Shown: positions 1 through 8,706 of the stretch, piece after piece | Numbering within the stretch: the stretch's first letter is position 1 | Layout of the letters: each line of letters starts with the position of its first letter | Assembly (NCBI GenBank): GCA_003049485.1 | Contig: PYST01000451.1 | Span: 4,380-27,222, forward strand | Source of the DNA: Ophioceras dolichostomum | Taxonomy: Eukaryota > Ascomycota > Sordariomycetes > Magnaporthales > Ophioceraceae | Reading direction: 5' to 3' | Length of the DNA stretch: 22,843 nucleotides | Position numbers and translations under genes: made by a program | Notes under the pieces: generated by a model | The model's input: the letters and a program-made list of their open reading frames with translations, nothing else | Told to the model about the DNA's origin: nothing | Databases searched by the model: none

Positions 1-31
1 CCCCCAGTCCCTTATTTGCATCGATTTATAC
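1..31 (+). repeat. Left terminal inverted repeat
   Basis: This is the left arm of the inverted repeat whose right arm lies at 334-366. The core TTATTTGCATCGATTTATAC matches the reverse complement of the right arm except for one missing T. Confidence 0.6.
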
Positions 32-333
32 CCTTTACGGTTAGTCTGCCCCACTCCGCATCACGAACCTCGACACCTCCCACTAACACTTGAACACGGC
101 TTTCCCAAGTCGCCCGCAAACTTTGCACCCCGGGAACAACGAAAAAAAAAAAGAAAAAAGCGGTAGGTTATTTGGTTAGTTGGTTAGGGTTAATGGTTGG
201 ATATTAGAGTTAGGGTTTATATCAGAGTTAGCTTCGTGTTTGCAATATAGAATTGTGCTAGAAGTGCGTTTGACGATTTGTGCGTTTGCGGATTGGTGTG
301 GTAAAGAGTGGAAAGCAGGGTTTTCCCAAAGCC

Positions 334-366
334 GTATAAATCGATGCAATAAGGGACCAGGGGGGG
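334..366 (-). repeat. Right terminal inverted repeat
   Basis: The segment GTATAAATCGATGCA, then ATAAGGGACCAGGGGG, is the imperfect reverse complement of bases 1-31. It is followed by more G residues and a second TGCAAATA, a partial echo of the same motif. Confidence 0.6.
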
Positions 367-1361
367 ATGCAAATAACTGCCCTCAACGGTGGAGAGGCTG
401 CTGGAAGTCGTGGCACAGAACTGGTCTGCGGCTGACCTCGAGTCCTTCTCGAAGTAGAAAAAGCCTCTTGACGCGGAAGATGGTTTCATGCGTCTATCGA
501 GACGGTTAGACAGACGTCGCAATACCCAGTCACCGCCGCCGCCTGTCTACCTGCCGTTCAAGGATGGTCGTATCGTGGCGTGTACTAGGCAGTTTATCGG
601 GACGCAGGGTCCAGTGGCACTCGTTCCAGCCTCCCGTGCTTATCATCTGGAAGTTCAGATCCCAACTCAATGGCGCGCAACATAGAAGGTCGTTCTCCCG
701 TCCCTGCATAGCACTTTGACTCCGCCTTGTACGTAGTACGTGACAACTGCAGCCAAGGAAGAGCCCGCTGGTGCTTTCTGGTGAATGTCCATTCTACGCG
801 CACATGTCGAGGCCATATCAGATTCCTGCATCGTCGTAAGGACCCAAGACGGCGGCTCAATCGCCCACCTTATGGTAATAACATGGCCGTTGTTCCGATG
901 CATGGCGTCATACCACATGCCTTTTATCAGGTGCATGTCCAAATGTCGAAGGTCGATATTAGCGAGAGCTCGCTTCGTGCTGCGGTTGATGGCTGGTTAT
1001 TCTACCTGCTTGAATGGATATGCGATCGAGTCATATACCCTCCCACCTCGGAATACCAAGTGAGGAGAGACGCAGAGGCGGGTGGCATCCGAAGATGTGG
1101 CTTTGCGTTATTACACCCGTCCATGCCGTTAGGCGGGCTCTCTCGTTCCAGCCTATATATATAACCCGGACCGGCGACCTCCAACGACCCCCTCATGGCC
1201 GTTAATCATCATCAGTCGCCGTCGTCCACAACAGCGCCGTCACTCTCGCATATCTCCAAACAGTCCGTCCTGGTACTTCCAACATCAACCACTGTCACCA
1301 TATCACGGAGACACCGCTCACTTTGAGCCTGTTGGACATCACAACCGTTCCTTGCGCACCA
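367..1361. other. Gene-free stretch upstream of the small Ser-rich gene
   Basis: No convincing gene is seen. A frame at about 377-685 reads like coding sequence for a short distance (VERLLEVVAQNWSAADLESF) but is cut by TAG at 455-457 and matches no family I know. It may be a gene relic. A TATA-like run lies at 1154-1164. Confidence 0.4.
1154..1164 (+). promoter_or_regulatory. TATA-box-like run
   Basis: TATATATATAA lies about 200 bp upstream of the ATG at 1362, a plausible distance for a fungal promoter with a leader of about 170 nt. No transcription start is visible, so the assignment is inference. Confidence 0.35.
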
Positions 1362-1707
1362 ATGGATTTTGCGTAAGTGCTCCATGATGCTGTCGACCTG
1401 CCAAGAAGCCTGCCCACAAATCACAGTCCGGAGCTAACGGTCGCATCTTTCGTGCTTGCTCGACAGCAACGCTTCCAGGCCCTCCGGCTTCCGGTCCCAC
1501 TTCCAGAGCAGCCGTGTCCGGGCGTCGCTCGCCCGCGCATCAAACAAGTCCTCCACCTACTCCTCGAACAGCTGGGGCGTGGGAAGAGCCTCGATCGACT
1601 CCGTGTCCACCGTCGACTCGGTCTCGCAGGCGAAGGCTTCGGCCTCCAAGTACATGGCCTGGGCCACAGCTGCCATCTTCGGCCGGTGTCGCGTCTACAA
1701 CATCTAG
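1362..1707 (+). CDS. Small Ser/Ala-rich hypothetical protein, two exons
   Basis: An 11-nt first exon (1362-1372, ATGGATTTTGC) is followed by an intron at 1373-1466 with a consensus GTAAGT donor and a CGACAG acceptor. Exon 2 (1467-1707) ends at TAG 1705-1707. The join is in frame and gives an 83-residue protein starting MDFANASRPSG. The product is rich in Ser, Ala and Arg, with a hydrophobic patch near the C-terminus (YMAWATAAIFG). It has no signal peptide and no recognised domain. Good splice sites and a third-position C/G preference support a real gene, and a TATA-like run sits 200 bp upstream. I do not recognise a function. The tiny first exon means a simple ORF scan would miss the true start. 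Confidence 0.55.
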
Positions 1708-2110
1708 GCGGGAGTAAGACGCGTCGTGGTGTCTTGGAGCGAGCGTGGGTTGACATGGGTTCTGGGTGGGGACAGTTCACGGCGTGACAGAGATCAGATA
1801 GAGAGTGGCAGATCGTGAGAATTGTGTGACTTTGGGATCGTAAATACTGTTTTCAATGCTTTTTAATGCGTTCCATCACGACGATAGATTTGTCCAATGC
1901 TACGATGCTCCTCTGTACACGTTTCTCTCAGTGGCTTCCCACATTGGATCAGAAGGGTTTGTCAACTCCTATCCCATGGCAGCCCTCCCACCTCGGTGTG
2001 CCTTATATTGAATAGGGCTAGCATGCTATTGTAGCGCACTAGAACATGAAGTGTGCACACCTCATACTTCATGGAGGTATCATCCTGTGGATTGTAGTAC
2101 CCGGTTGTTT
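1708..2110. other. Gene-free stretch
   Basis: This is the spacer downstream of the Ser-rich gene. It has no reading frame with coding character and runs into the 17-bp minisatellite. Confidence 0.5.
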
Positions 2111-2188
2111 AGTACCTGCCGTGGTCCAGTACCTGCCGTGGTCCAGTACCTGCCGTGGTCCAGTACCTGCCGTGGTCCAGTACCTGCC
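2111..2188. repeat. Minisatellite, 17-bp unit, about 4.6 copies
   Basis: Four perfect head-to-tail copies of GTGGTCCAGTACCTGCC lie at 2121-2137, 2138-2154, 2155-2171 and 2172-2188, preceded by a 10-bp partial copy at 2111-2120. Seventeen is not a multiple of three and no gene spans the array, so it is most likely non-coding. Perfect identity suggests recent expansion. Confidence 0.95.
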
Positions 2189-2262
2189 ACGCCGCAATGC
2201 AGAACACTACGGGCTATAGCTTGCGGACAGTGGACTCAGGTCACTGCTCAGTTTTTCTACCT

Positions 2263-2284
2263 GTACCTTGGGTACCCAAGGTAC
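2263..2284. repeat. Perfect 22-bp palindrome
   Basis: The sequence is symmetric about its centre. Its left half is GTACCTTGGGT and the right half is the exact reverse complement. It lies 75 bp beyond the minisatellite and is flanked by more TACCT/AGGTA text. It could form a cruciform or bind a dimeric factor; neither can be shown here. Confidence 0.9.
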
Positions 2285-2539
2285 CTAAGGCACTGACTGG
2301 GCTGGCCGTCATTGGCCATAGCTCCAGAGCGTCCGGCGTTCGGCCTACCCCGTTCACCGAGATCGTCGGCCACTCCCCTATATCGGACCCTAGGTAGCTG
2401 CTTCCAATCTTTTTCAACGCAGACGGGGAAGTTGCTACTGACGGCAGCCCACAAACCACACAAAACTGCCCTCAGAAATTCAAACCGCGTAGACAAAATT
2501 CAAATCCCAGCTGCTTCCACCCTCCCTCAACGCGTCGCA

Positions 2540-2800
2540 GCCTTCTCGTCCTTTGCAACGCGGTTTTCGTCGCAGACATCTAGCACCTGGACCCAGTCGA
2601 GCTCTATATCCATTCAGTTTGACTCTGATCCTCACTAGCCGCTTCTGATCTTTCCTCCTTCGACACAGCTCTCTTGTCGTCTTGTTCAGCGCGGTTTTCG
2701 TCACATCGCCAGACCCAGACCAAGTCAAGCTTCTCTCCATTTCGTTTGATTTTGGCCCTCATTAGCCGCTGTTCGTCTTTCCTATTGTTTCCACAGAGCT
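2540..2800 (+). repeat. Diverged tandem duplication (about 131-bp unit) in the leader of the F-box gene
   Basis: Two adjacent blocks share an ordered series of words. CGGTTTTCGT is at 2561 and 2692. Each is followed by CAGACCCAG or GGACCCAG, then a TTTGA(C/T)T segment, then CACTAGCCGCT or CATTAGCCGCT, then TCTTTCCT and a CACAG(A)GCTCTCT segment. The spacing is about 131 bp. The duplication ends about 50 bp before the ATG at 2852, so both copies probably lie in the promoter or 5' leader. Confidence 0.75.
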
Positions 2801-2851
2801 CTCTCGCCCATCTCCTCTCTCCGAGCTCAGCAGCCAGAAAGATCAACGAAG

Positions 2852-5065
2852 ATGGAGCCCACCGACGAGAACAACACCTCCCACAGCACTGCCGACGAGC
2901 AGCTCGCCGAGGAGACTGCTCCCGTTGCCACATCCTTTCCGCATCCTGCGTGGATCGAGTCAATCGCCGAGGACAACGTCGAATTTGGATCTACCATTAT
3001 CGGTGAGATGGCTGTAAATCTTGCCCTCGAGGAGCCAGCTCTTTTTTCTCCTCAACATGCGATGGGGTCAATCGCCGAGGACAGCAATGAATCTAGCATG
3101 ATCGGCGAGCTGCGTGCAAATACTGCCCATATTGCCCTCGAGGAGACAGCTCTTTCTTCTACTCAAGATGCTGCGCCGATGGAGTCAGCCGTCGAGAACA
3201 ACACTGCCCCTAGCCTTCTCGACGAGCTACTTGCCGATATTGCCCTCGAGGAGGCAGCTCTTTTTCAAGATGCTGCATCGAAGAAGCCAACCGTCGAGGA
3301 CCACACTGCCACTGGCTTCGTGATGCCCTTCAAAGAGCCTATGTATTTCCCTCGTCGGAGATCTCTCGACTTCAAATTCGCCTTTCCCAGGCTTGACCGC
3401 GATCTGGGCTATCGACCCGGAATCAGACACCTGAAGCTCATGGACGTGCCTAACGAGATTCTCGACATTGTAGCCTTCTTCGTCAACGACAAGCTGTCCA
3501 TCTCCTCGTTCCGTCTGGTGAACCGAGCGACGCGAGACTCATGCGAACTCTTCTTCCACACTGTGGCATTCACGACAGTCTGGGTGAGCCTGAGCTCGAA
3601 ACACCTGAACCGACTCGCCGTTCTGGCCTCCCTCGACGCTCGCATCAGAAACACCGTGAAGACAGTCTGCCTCGACTACCGGCCCGAGGACGAACTCCCC
3701 GACCCGCAACGGAGCCTGCTGAGACGCCTGGTGGCCTGCGAGAACTTCAGAGCGCTCCCGAACTGCTCGGGAATTATCGTCGAGCCGAGAGCGGGATCGC
3801 GTTATCACGACTGGCACAACGACAAGGACTGGTTCGTGGACGCTTGGTCTCTGGCCATGAGCGCGATCTGCTCTCGCCGGAGCTCATCTCGCCCGTTGAT
3901 TGCCAACAACAAGACTATCGTGGCTTTCCGGGTCCAGTTCTGGGACTTCTCCTTCCTGTGCCCTTCTCTCGAGGACTTTCCCGACTTCACCCCGGAGTGG
4001 CTCATCCAGCTGGCCAAGCTCCGCTCGCTCGAGGTCCTCACCAGGCTCTGGTTGGGTGGACGGGACGAAACGATGTCGTACAGTATCAGGGTGGCCCATG
4101 CCCTCTCATACATGCTCCAGCGATGCTCTGGACTACACCAGCTCTTCCTCAGGTCGTGCTTCAGGCTGGGCGACGTCCTGGGTTTCATGCCCTGCCTCCG
4201 CCTCCAGGAACCCCCGCTGGTCCCGCGGCTCCGCTACCTGAGCCTCCACAAGTGCTACGTCGGCCGCGCGGACCTGCATAACCTGATCATGAAGCTCCGA
4301 GGCTCCCTCGAGACGCTCGTCCTGAACCGCGTCTGCCTCGACGGGCGCTGGTCCGGCTTTTTCGACAGCATGAAGAACCGGGACTGGCACCTCGACGACC
4401 TGGGCTTCGCCATCGACGAGGACGCCGAAGACGCCTGGGCCGAGGGCGAGGTCGCCTTCCCGCACCTGCGGTCGGTTACCATCATCAACTGGCTGTGGCA
4501 GGAGACGGATGCCGCGGGTGACACCTGGAGATCCATCGAGTGCTGGGCGATGCCTGTTGCGCTCGGTGGGGAGGAGAACCCAGAGGAGGACTACGACTCG
4601 GAGTGGGACGACTCAGAGGATGAGGACGAGGACGACTCGGAGGAGCCGAAGTCCGTGCCCATTCCCGTACCCATGTCCGTGCCCGTGCCCGAGGTCGAGG
4701 CCGGGCCAGCACACCTCCCCGCCGCCGCCGACCCAGACCCAGACCCAGACCCAGCCTCCTCGGGGTGGTCCTCCATCCGGCAGCTCGCCAAGGGTTGGGG
4801 TTATGACGGGTTCCAAGGGTCAGGGTCGCCCATGAGGATCTACGGCATCAAGGCCGAGGGCGACCCGGCGACGGACATGGTCCAGGTCTGGAACACCCTC
4901 GCCGCCGAGGCGGCGTCGGGGAGGAACTTCACACGTCCGCTCCGCAGAGGCGACTGGAACGACTGCGACGTGGTCTGGGCGGCCTGGAAGGAGCTGGATG
5001 GAGAGAAGAAGATGCTGGAGGGGGACTTCCGGGTGCGGCGGGTGGTGGAGGAGGAGGAGGAGTAG
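2852..5065 (+). CDS. F-box protein with N-terminal repeats and acidic C-terminal region
   Basis: This is a single-exon gene of 737 residues. The ATG at 2852 sits in good context (GAAGATGG). Residues 37-150 hold about three imperfect 36-37-residue repeats around the phrase ALEE-A-L. An F-box follows at about 196-236 (LMDVPNEILDIVAFF, then SSFRLVNRATRDS). F-box domains bind Skp1 and bring substrates to SCF ubiquitin ligases. Residues 385-500 contain leucine-rich, LRR-like segments (for example LRYLSLHKCYV) that could recognise substrate. Residues 574-600 are a strongly acidic Asp/Glu/Ser tract. Residues 602-636 are low-complexity Pro/Val/Asp (DPDPDPDP), and the protein ends in a Glu run. Fungal F-box/LRR families expand quickly; the substrate is unknown. 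A diverged tandem duplication lies in its leader. Confidence 0.85.
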   Translation: MEPTDENNTSHSTADEQLAEETAPVATSFPHPAWIESIAEDNVEFGSTIIGEMAVNLALEEPALFSPQHAMGSIAEDSNESSMIGELRANTAHIALEETALSSTQDAAPMESAVENNTAPSLLDELLADIALEEAALFQDAASKKPTVEDHTATGFVMPFKEPMYFPRRRSLDFKFAFPRLDRDLGYRPGIRHLKLMDVPNEILDIVAFFVNDKLSISSFRLVNRATRDSCELFFHTVAFTTVWVSLSSKHLNRLAVLASLDARIRNTVKTVCLDYRPEDELPDPQRSLLRRLVACENFRALPNCSGIIVEPRAGSRYHDWHNDKDWFVDAWSLAMSAICSRRSSSRPLIANNKTIVAFRVQFWDFSFLCPSLEDFPDFTPEWLIQLAKLRSLEVLTRLWLGGRDETMSYSIRVAHALSYMLQRCSGLHQLFLRSCFRLGDVLGFMPCLRLQEPPLVPRLRYLSLHKCYVGRADLHNLIMKLRGSLETLVLNRVCLDGRWSGFFDSMKNRDWHLDDLGFAIDEDAEDAWAEGEVAFPHLRSVTIINWLWQETDAAGDTWRSIECWAMPVALGGEENPEEDYDSEWDDSEDEDEDDSEEPKSVPIPVPMSVPVPEVEAGPAHLPAAADPDPDPDPASSGWSSIRQLAKGWGYDGFQGSGSPMRIYGIKAEGDPATDMVQVWNTLAAEAASGRNFTRPLRRGDWNDCDVVWAAWKELDGEKKMLEGDFRVRRVVEEEEE

Positions 5066-5100
5066 GGGGGAGAGGGAAAGGGGGGATGTGGCTGTGGTGC

Positions 5101-5218
5101 TTTTTCGTTTGCTTTTTTTTTAGCTTTTGTTTTGCTTTTTTTTTTTTTTTTTAATTCTTTAATTTTTTTTTCTCTTTTTTTCTTTTTTCTCGTAATTTTT
5201 TTATTTTCTTTTCCCTTT
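5101..5218. repeat. T-rich low-complexity tract in the 3' flank
   Basis: About 120 bases are dominated by T runs broken by occasional C, A or G. The tract begins 35 bp after the F-box stop codon. It may serve the 3' end of the transcript or may simply be low-complexity spacer. Confidence 0.85.
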
Positions 5219-6213
5219 GAGTTACAGAAGCAAGTATCGAAACATTACCCAATTTTTGGTCCTTTTGATCAGTGCAACGTTCGTGTTCATTCGTGACAAG
5301 ATTGTTTTGACAACAACACATCACCGCTTGTGCAAGTAGTAGTTGTCCGAGCCTCCTAAGTGCCAGCGCGGAGAGAGCTCTAGGTTTGGCCAGCGAGTGA
5401 CATGGATGTAAGTCAAATTGCGCCTCCAGATCCCGCCAGATTGTGTTGGACAACTGGCCCTCTCAACCTAGGCACGTCCCAATCTTTAAATTTATCAAGT
5501 CAGTATTCGAGAAGATACCGATCAGACATGTCGATGATAAAAGGGATGCCTGCCATTCCTCAACTCATTCATCAGATCTCACAGCATATGAACGCCTCGC
5601 TTATGGGTTATATGCCACCCGGCTAAGCCTGCACCCAACCCGACGCCGGGACTCGAGCGGATCTACCCACCTCCCTACCTGTCCACTGTAGCACAGGAGG
5701 GGGAGCGGCTGACCCTTCTCGGCTACACTACATCGCCCGTTTGGGGTCGCTTTCTGTGGGGTTTGTGAGGGGATGCGGGAGGCGGGAGGTAAGAGAGAAT
5801 GCGGAGAGACGCACACAATTCCGGGGTTGCATTATTACTGCAATCTGTCGTCAGCTTCGCGAGATTCGAAAAATCTGGATTCTTCACCTTCTGCTGGTCT
5901 TGTACTGACTCCGTCGCCTGAAACATGCTCATCGGCCGGTGGATTTGGTGTCCTCGTGGCCTCTCCGAGATTTGCCATCCTTCCGTTCGTGAGGATTTCT
6001 TGAGAGCTCTGAGACCCGCTTGATACCAGGTGTGCCTCATCTCCCCACCATAAAATCATAGATCATCTCTTCGACCAGGTGCAGCTCCTCGCTATGCAGT
6101 GATGGGTACAAGACGCGCTGTTTCATTCTCTCCCTCTCCGTGGCTATCCCTGAGTATCTGGGGACATCCCTAATTCCTTCATCCTCTCCTCAGCCAAAGA
6201 TCTCGGCGCAGAC
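5219..6213. other. Gene-free stretch between the F-box gene and the LPMO
   Basis: I see no gene on either strand. Short open frames here lack coding character and recognisable motifs. The last 200 bp should contain the promoter and leader of the AA9 gene, with pyrimidine-rich text near 6125-6190, but no clear TATA box is present. Confidence 0.45.
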
Positions 6214-7188
6214 ATGGCGCGGTCTCACCTAGCCAGCGTCATGCTCGGAGCCCTGACATGGCTCAACCTCTCCGTCCTCGCCGCTGCTCACTCACACGTT
6301 TCCTACATCATCGTCAACGGCGAGATGTATCCCGGCTACAACCCCAAGATCCCAGCCTCCCGAAATCCGCCAAACGTGGTCGGCTGGGCGGCCCAGAACC
6401 CAGACGACGGCTTCGTCGGGCCGGAGAACTATACCTCGCCCGACATCATCTGCCATCGCGACGCCGTACCCGCCCGAGCACACGCGCCTGTCCGGCCCGG
6501 CGACAGGATACACGTTCAGTGGAACGGCTGGCCGCAGTCTCATGCAGGACCGGTACTCTCCTACCTCGCGAGGTGTCCGCCAACCAGTCCGAGTGGCTGC
6601 GCCGGCGTGGACAAGAACCAGCTGCGCTTCTTCAAGATCGACGACGGAGCGCCCGCGCTCCTGCAACCCACCGAAGGCGAAGCCCCCTATCTCGGTAGAG
6701 GAGTGTGGGCCTCAGACATCCTCATCGCCAGCAACAATAGCTGGCTGGTCGAGATCCCGCCCGGCCTGGAGCCTGGGCCGTACGTCCTGCGCCACGAGAT
6801 TATCGCGCTGCATTTCGCCAAGGCCGTGAACGGCGCCCAGAACTATCCGCAGTGCTTGAATCTTTGGGTCGAGGCGGACGCACCTGGGGGTGGAGGAGGG
6901 GGGGCCAGTGGTGGTTCGAGCACTAGTCGCCCAGCGAGTGCAGTGGGGGTGGGCCAGGGCATGCTTGCGACACAGATGTACACCAGCCACGACCCTGGCA
7001 TCGAGATAGACATCTACGCTGATCCTTTCCGCGAGTATGGGATCCCCGGCCCAGAGGTCGTGGTTGGCGCTGAGCGGATTCCGCTGGCTGAGCAGAAGAA
7101 TACGCAACCGACGGCGTGGGGGACGCCCGTCGTGGTCGTTGCCCAAACCGTGCTGCCGACGCCGGTCTCTAGGAGGTTCGGGATCTGA
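6214..7188 (+). CDS. Secreted AA9 family lytic polysaccharide monooxygenase (formerly GH61)
   Basis: This is an intronless gene of 324 residues. A signal peptide (residues 1-25, ending VLAAA) should expose His26 of HSHVSYIIVNG as the mature N-terminus. That His forms the copper 'histidine brace' with His110 in QSHAGPVLSYLARC. Other AA9 marks are His194 (VLRHEIIALH), Gln209 and Tyr211 in AQNYPQCLNLWV (axial Tyr), and Cys80 and Cys214, which usually pair. AA9 enzymes cleave cellulose or related glucans oxidatively outside the cell, using copper and an electron donor. After a Gly/Ser linker (about 224-245), the tail carries DPGIEIDIYADPF and IPGPEVV, a known C-terminal extension type in this family. 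No CBM1 is present. Regioselectivity cannot be read from the sequence. Confidence 0.93.
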   Translation: MARSHLASVMLGALTWLNLSVLAAAHSHVSYIIVNGEMYPGYNPKIPASRNPPNVVGWAAQNPDDGFVGPENYTSPDIICHRDAVPARAHAPVRPGDRIHVQWNGWPQSHAGPVLSYLARCPPTSPSGCAGVDKNQLRFFKIDDGAPALLQPTEGEAPYLGRGVWASDILIASNNSWLVEIPPGLEPGPYVLRHEIIALHFAKAVNGAQNYPQCLNLWVEADAPGGGGGGASGGSSTSRPASAVGVGQGMLATQMYTSHDPGIEIDIYADPFREYGIPGPEVVVGAERIPLAEQKNTQPTAWGTPVVVVAQTVLPTPVSRRFGI

Positions 7189-8706
7189 CGTTTATGTTTT
7201 GTGTAGTAGGAAGTAGGACGCACTTCAACCAATGCTCAGGTTGCAAGATTTTTCATATTTGGTAACCAGTTGAGAGTTTTTCTTTTCGCAAGTCTCTCAG
7301 GCGTGGTCCTTTCACTCATTGTATTATTGGGGATACTGTGCAATAGGGAATTATGTTGAAGAAAGACACCTTGCGAGGCTCACATCTCTCTGTCCCGAAT
7401 TCACTATCTCAAGGGTGATATGCTGAGCTATTCAATCGACGCTTTATCGATAAATAGCCTTGCGGGAACTGCGTTGGGAGGTTTGCTTCGCTTCACGGAT
7501 CAACCATAGCTCCGATCTTCTACAGCGCAAAAGGGAGTCCGATGGAAGCCGCCTCACTCGGCCGATCAACATCTGTTCGAACACCCACACGTGACGGAGC
7601 TGGCTGCATCCAATCTCGCGTCAAACAGCCTCCATCCTCTTGGGGTCGGGTGGGGAAAAGCGCGTGCGTGGTTCCAAAGTGTAGAGAATGTTCGACGAAG
7701 ACCGGATTGCAAATCACATCATCCCTCATTGGCTGACGATGCACCATCGCTTCCGGCTATAACATACCCCAGAAGAAAAAAAAGGCTGCATCCAGGCGGA
7801 GGGGAAAGAAAACAGTCCAAAGCAGAAAAACTGGCCTGATGGCAAGATAGTGGATCGGATCACCAGTCGTCATCAATTTTGGGCCAATTTGGGTAAACTG
7901 AACAGGGGAGGGTCCTTTTAACTGCAGCCTTCCGAGAAGCCGCGGCGACTTGGCCCCGTTCCTCTAGAAAACTTCCGGTCTGGGGAAGGGCGGCAAAGTG
8001 CCGGCCTTGACCTCTCCTATTCTTTTTAGCCGGCAAGTGCTGGCTGTCGCATCGCCAGCATCCACCCAACCACAGTCCAAAGCGAGGGCCTTGAGAGCTT
8101 TTGTGATCCCTGGCTTCTTACCGTTCCCAAAGAATTGTTGCTTTAAAGCAGGTGACGAGGCTCGTTTATGTACCCCATAGTCAAGCACAGATTAAAATAC
8201 ACAGCGGCGACGGTCTCGGCACTTCGGGCGTCGCTTGGGTGCTTTGTCCTACTACGCCTCTGGCTGGCGTGTACTACATCTCCGACAAACACACCTCTTG
8301 CCATAGGCTACCCAGCTTTCGCCATCTCACCTCGGCAGTAGTAGGAAGGCCACTGGCTGCTTCACCTGTTTCGTACGTCGATTGCCATAATTATACCTGG
8401 TGGCGGATTCGTCCTGTCGGATGATCCTATCGGATAATAATAAACAAACCTTCTAAGGATCCACACGGATGTGAAGGCAAATCCGTTGGTATAAGTCGAA
8501 GCGAACTTGATATAGAAAGAGAGGCGCCCAGGAAGCTCAAAGATGGTATTTTTTTATATCCCGTTTTCCCCGTTGCTGACGCTTGATGGTTCCGGTCGAC
8601 CTGTTGTTCTTCGTCCACTCACTCACATCTTTTCATCTGACAATCGAGGAAAGGACGACTTCCCACTCAGCCCCACCTGCCAGTTCTCAGTAGTATCGAG
8701 CCCAAA
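7189..8706. other. Long intergenic region between the LPMO and the dioxygenase
   Basis: About 1.5 kb has no credible gene on either strand; open frames are short and without family motifs. It holds the 3' end of the LPMO transcript and the promoter of the dioxygenase. I see no clear TATA box and no repeat. Confidence 0.45.

Larger units (their letters stand above)
1..366. mobile_element. Probable MITE-like element with terminal inverted repeats
   Basis: The first 31 bases (CCCCCAG, then TCCCTTATTTGCATCGATTT, then ATAC) recur as the reverse complement at 334-366, with one T lost and a small change in the CCAG segment. The enclosed 300 bp is AT-rich, includes an A-rich run near 140-157, and has no transposase reading frame. 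A short non-coding body between imperfect inverted repeats is the form of a non-autonomous DNA transposon. The C-rich then TGCATCGA ends recall pogo/Tc1-type elements, but the family is not assigned. The left edge coincides with the window start, so a target-site duplication cannot be checked, and the element could be the tail of something larger. Confidence 0.45.

Noticed and set aside
180..230. TTAGGG words resembling telomere repeats
   Set aside because: Only two isolated copies, not a tandem run; chance within an AT-rich element is enough.
1421..1780. Minus-strand Arg/Pro-rich frame of 119 codons
   Set aside because: Composition is typical of antisense to a Ser/Ala-rich GC-rich exon; the plus strand has consistent splice sites.
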